From an uncultured Acholeplasmataceae bacterium (GTDB lineage Bacteria; Bacillota_I; Bacilli_A; Acholeplasmatales; Acholeplasmataceae), in the NCBI GenBank assembly GCA_927441705.1, contig CAKMKH010000008.1, positions 1-34,328 of the forward strand: a DNA stretch of 34,328 nucleotides, read 5' to 3'. Shown in pieces: positions 33,621 through 34,328 of the stretch (position 1 is the first letter of the stretch; each line of letters starts with the position of its first letter). The translations under genes and the position numbers were made by a program. Below the pieces are notes generated by a model. It had not been told where the DNA came from and ran no database searches. It saw only the letters and a program-made list of their open reading frames with translations.

Positions 33621-34027
33621 TGGATTGGAATCTTGATGACCAACTATGTTTTTTGTTATATTCAAATTTCAGAAAAATCACTAGAATATATCAAGATTAT
33701 TTAGAACCATTCGATTTAACATATACACAATATATCACTTTAATAGTTTTATTTGAAAAGAATCATCAATCAATAACTGATCTGGGTCAAAGATTAAATC
33801 TAGATTCTGGAACTTTGACGCCTTTATTAAAGAAATTAGAATCTAAAGGTTATGTTAAAAGAGTTAGAGGTATAAATGATGAAAGAAAAGTTTATATAGA
33901 TTTAACCGAACAAGGGGATATATTGAAAAAAGAGTTACAACATGTACCTATTAATATAGCAAATCATTATGAACTTAATTTAGAAGAAGCTAAGATGCTA
34001 CAAAAACTTCTTAGAAAGACTATTTAA
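33620..34027 (+). CDS. ohrR: OhrR-type MarR-family peroxide-sensing repressor (one-cysteine type)
   Basis: A 135-residue winged-helix regulator. The N terminus DDQLCFLLYSNFRKI matches OhrR (Bacillus ENQLCFLLYASSRE) with the redox Cys at residue 10. Tyr24 and Tyr35 stand at the places of Bacillus Tyr29 and Tyr40, which contact that Cys. The DNA-binding helix region DLGQRLNLDSGTLTPLLKKLE and wing RGINDERKVYIDLT are intact. There is no second Cys, so this is the one-Cys form, inactivated by mixed disulfide or over-oxidation. It is coupled to gpx by a TAATG overlap and should repress the pair through the palindrome at 33061-33077. Confidence 0.93.
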   Translation: MDWNLDDQLCFLLYSNFRKITRIYQDYLEPFDLTYTQYITLIVLFEKNHQSITDLGQRLNLDSGTLTPLLKKLESKGYVKRVRGINDERKVYIDLTEQGDILKKELQHVPINIANHYELNLEEAKMLQKLLRKTI

Positions 34028-34037
34028 GCAAATCTTA

Positions 34038-34067
34038 TAGACATGAAGACGTCTTAAATGTTAAAAT
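34038..34067 (+). promoter_or_regulatory. Promoter of tRNA-Arg
   Basis: TAGACA (34038-34043), an 18-nt spacer and TAAAAT (34062-34067) with a TGT extended -10. A 10-bp perfect palindrome, AAGACGTCTT (34046-34055), sits in the spacer; its meaning is unknown. Confidence 0.55.
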
Positions 34068-34077
34068 AATATAGGTC

Positions 34078-34154
34078 GCATCCGTAGCTCAGTTGGATAG
34101 AGCATAACCCTCCGAAGGTTAAGGTCGCATGTTCAATTCATGTCGGATGCACCA
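34078..34154 (+). tRNA. tRNA-Arg, anticodon CCG
   Basis: A full cloverleaf with encoded CCA. Acceptor GCATCCG/CGGATGC, D arm GCTC/GAGC, anticodon stem TAACC/GGTTA with loop CTCCGAA, and T arm GCATG/CATGT with TTCAATT. Anticodon CCG reads CGG. Discriminator A73. Confidence 0.95.
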
Positions 34155-34157
34155 TGT

Positions 34158-34207
34158 GGAGGAATACTCAAGTGGCTGAAGAGGCGGGCTTGGAAAGCTC
34201 GTAGACT
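34158..34207 (+). pseudogene. Truncated tRNA-Ser, anticodon GGA (5' part only)
   Basis: The acceptor 5' strand GGAGGAA (34158-34164), the D arm (CTC...GAG) and the anticodon arm CGGGC-TTGGAAA-GCTCG (34185-34201) are those of tRNA-Ser(GGA). The variable arm then degrades, and neither a GGTTCGAAT-type T arm nor the TTCCTCC acceptor 3' strand follows. The break lies at about 34202-34215. The organism's real gene is presumably intact, and the break is a junction to other DNA (see the CheB fragment). Confidence 0.8.
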
Positions 34208-34328
34208 GTAAAAGGTGCAGCACCCTATGTTGGATCGACATTTCCTTGTTTGGCGGAATTACATAGACGCAGTTCGGTTGAACCGTTGTATTCTCCTTGA
34301 CCTGAACAACCGTCATTGGAGTAGCACT
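34208..34328 (-). CDS. Fragment of a CheB-type methylesterase domain (foreign or chimeric)
   Basis: On the - strand, from the window edge at 34328, the frame reads SATPMTVVQVKENT, then PNCVYVIPPNKEMS and VLHLL. This is the typical CheB methylesterase pattern, most like the CheB part of CheB-CheR hybrid proteins of Gram-negative bacteria. The match stops near 34208; beyond it the frame merely reads the antisense of the tRNA. GC is about 47% by count over 114 bases, well above the rest of the window. No other chemotaxis gene is present, and wall-less Acholeplasma-like cells are not known to use this pathway. A chimeric join in assembly is the simplest explanation. Confidence 0.7.

Noticed and set aside
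34158-34290. tRNA-Ser interrupted by an intron, with GTATTCTCC near 34292 as 3' acceptor strand
   Set aside because: The supposed 3' strand does not match GGAGGAA well, there is no proper T arm, and the intervening DNA reads as CheB on the other strand.
34119-34316. A 65-residue - strand gene starting at the Met at 34316
   Set aside because: Only the upstream part is coding-like (CheB); the rest is antisense to tRNA-Ser and tRNA-Arg, and the frame continues beyond the window edge.

Overview
The window reads as chromosomal DNA from a wall-less, low-GC member of the Acholeplasma/Izemoplasma branch of the Mollicutes, or a close relative. The DNA is strongly AT-rich and the proteins are rich in Lys, Asn and Ile. 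Gene blocks are Firmicutes-like (rimP-nusA-ylxR-ylxQ-infB-rbfA, priA-fmt, secA-prfB). Several genes end in TGA and a complete RF2 gene is present, so the genetic code is the standard one, unlike Mycoplasma/Spiroplasma. Almost everything lies on the + strand; only the leftmost operon and a foreign-looking piece at the extreme right end lie on the - strand.

Layout. (a) 1-1937, - strand: a zinc-type ABC uptake operon (solute-binding lipoprotein, ATPase, start of the permease). Its promoter is bracketed by two copies of a 17-bp Fur-family palindrome. (b) 1984-6388: the translation/transcription-factor operon rimP-nusA-rnpM(ylxR)-ylxQ-infB-rbfA, with its own promoter, a leader hairpin and a terminator. 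(c) 6418-11576: priA, fmt, a PgpA-family phosphatase and a six-helix membrane protein that appears to end in a degenerate HD-GYP domain. (d) 11594-14484: a SAM-I riboswitch controlling metK, then a DUF3137 protein and LemA, closed by a terminator. (e) 14597-21316: secA, prfB, a YitT-type membrane protein, an S41 peptidase and recX, tightly packed or overlapping, closed by a hairpin over the recX stop codon. (f) 21332-25395: a YtcJ-like amidohydrolase, a DsbA/FrnE-like thiol oxidoreductase and a DEAD-box RNA helicase. (g) 25420-30691: jetA-jetB-jetC, an SMC/MukBEF-like condensin of the Wadjet type, with no recognisable jetD (nuclease) next to it; then pepC. (h) 32042-34154: tRNA-Pro, a GNAT acetyltransferase, a thiol peroxidase-type GPx with an OhrR-type repressor and a perfect OhrR-like operator over their promoter, then tRNA-Arg. 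(i) 34158-34328: the 5' part of a tRNA-Ser that runs abruptly into about 120 bp of higher-GC DNA coding, on the - strand, for a piece of a CheB-type chemotaxis methylesterase. This is most easily read as a chimeric contig end.

The most interesting items are the JetD-less JetABC condensin, the self-contained OhrR/GPx peroxide switch, the twin-palindrome zinc promoter, the SAM-I riboswitch with its readable antiterminator/terminator switch, the catalytically degenerate HD-GYP membrane protein, and the tRNA-Ser/CheB junction. Housekeeping assignments rest on clear family motifs. Regulatory calls rest on visible promoters, palindromes and hairpins, and no search or folding program was run.
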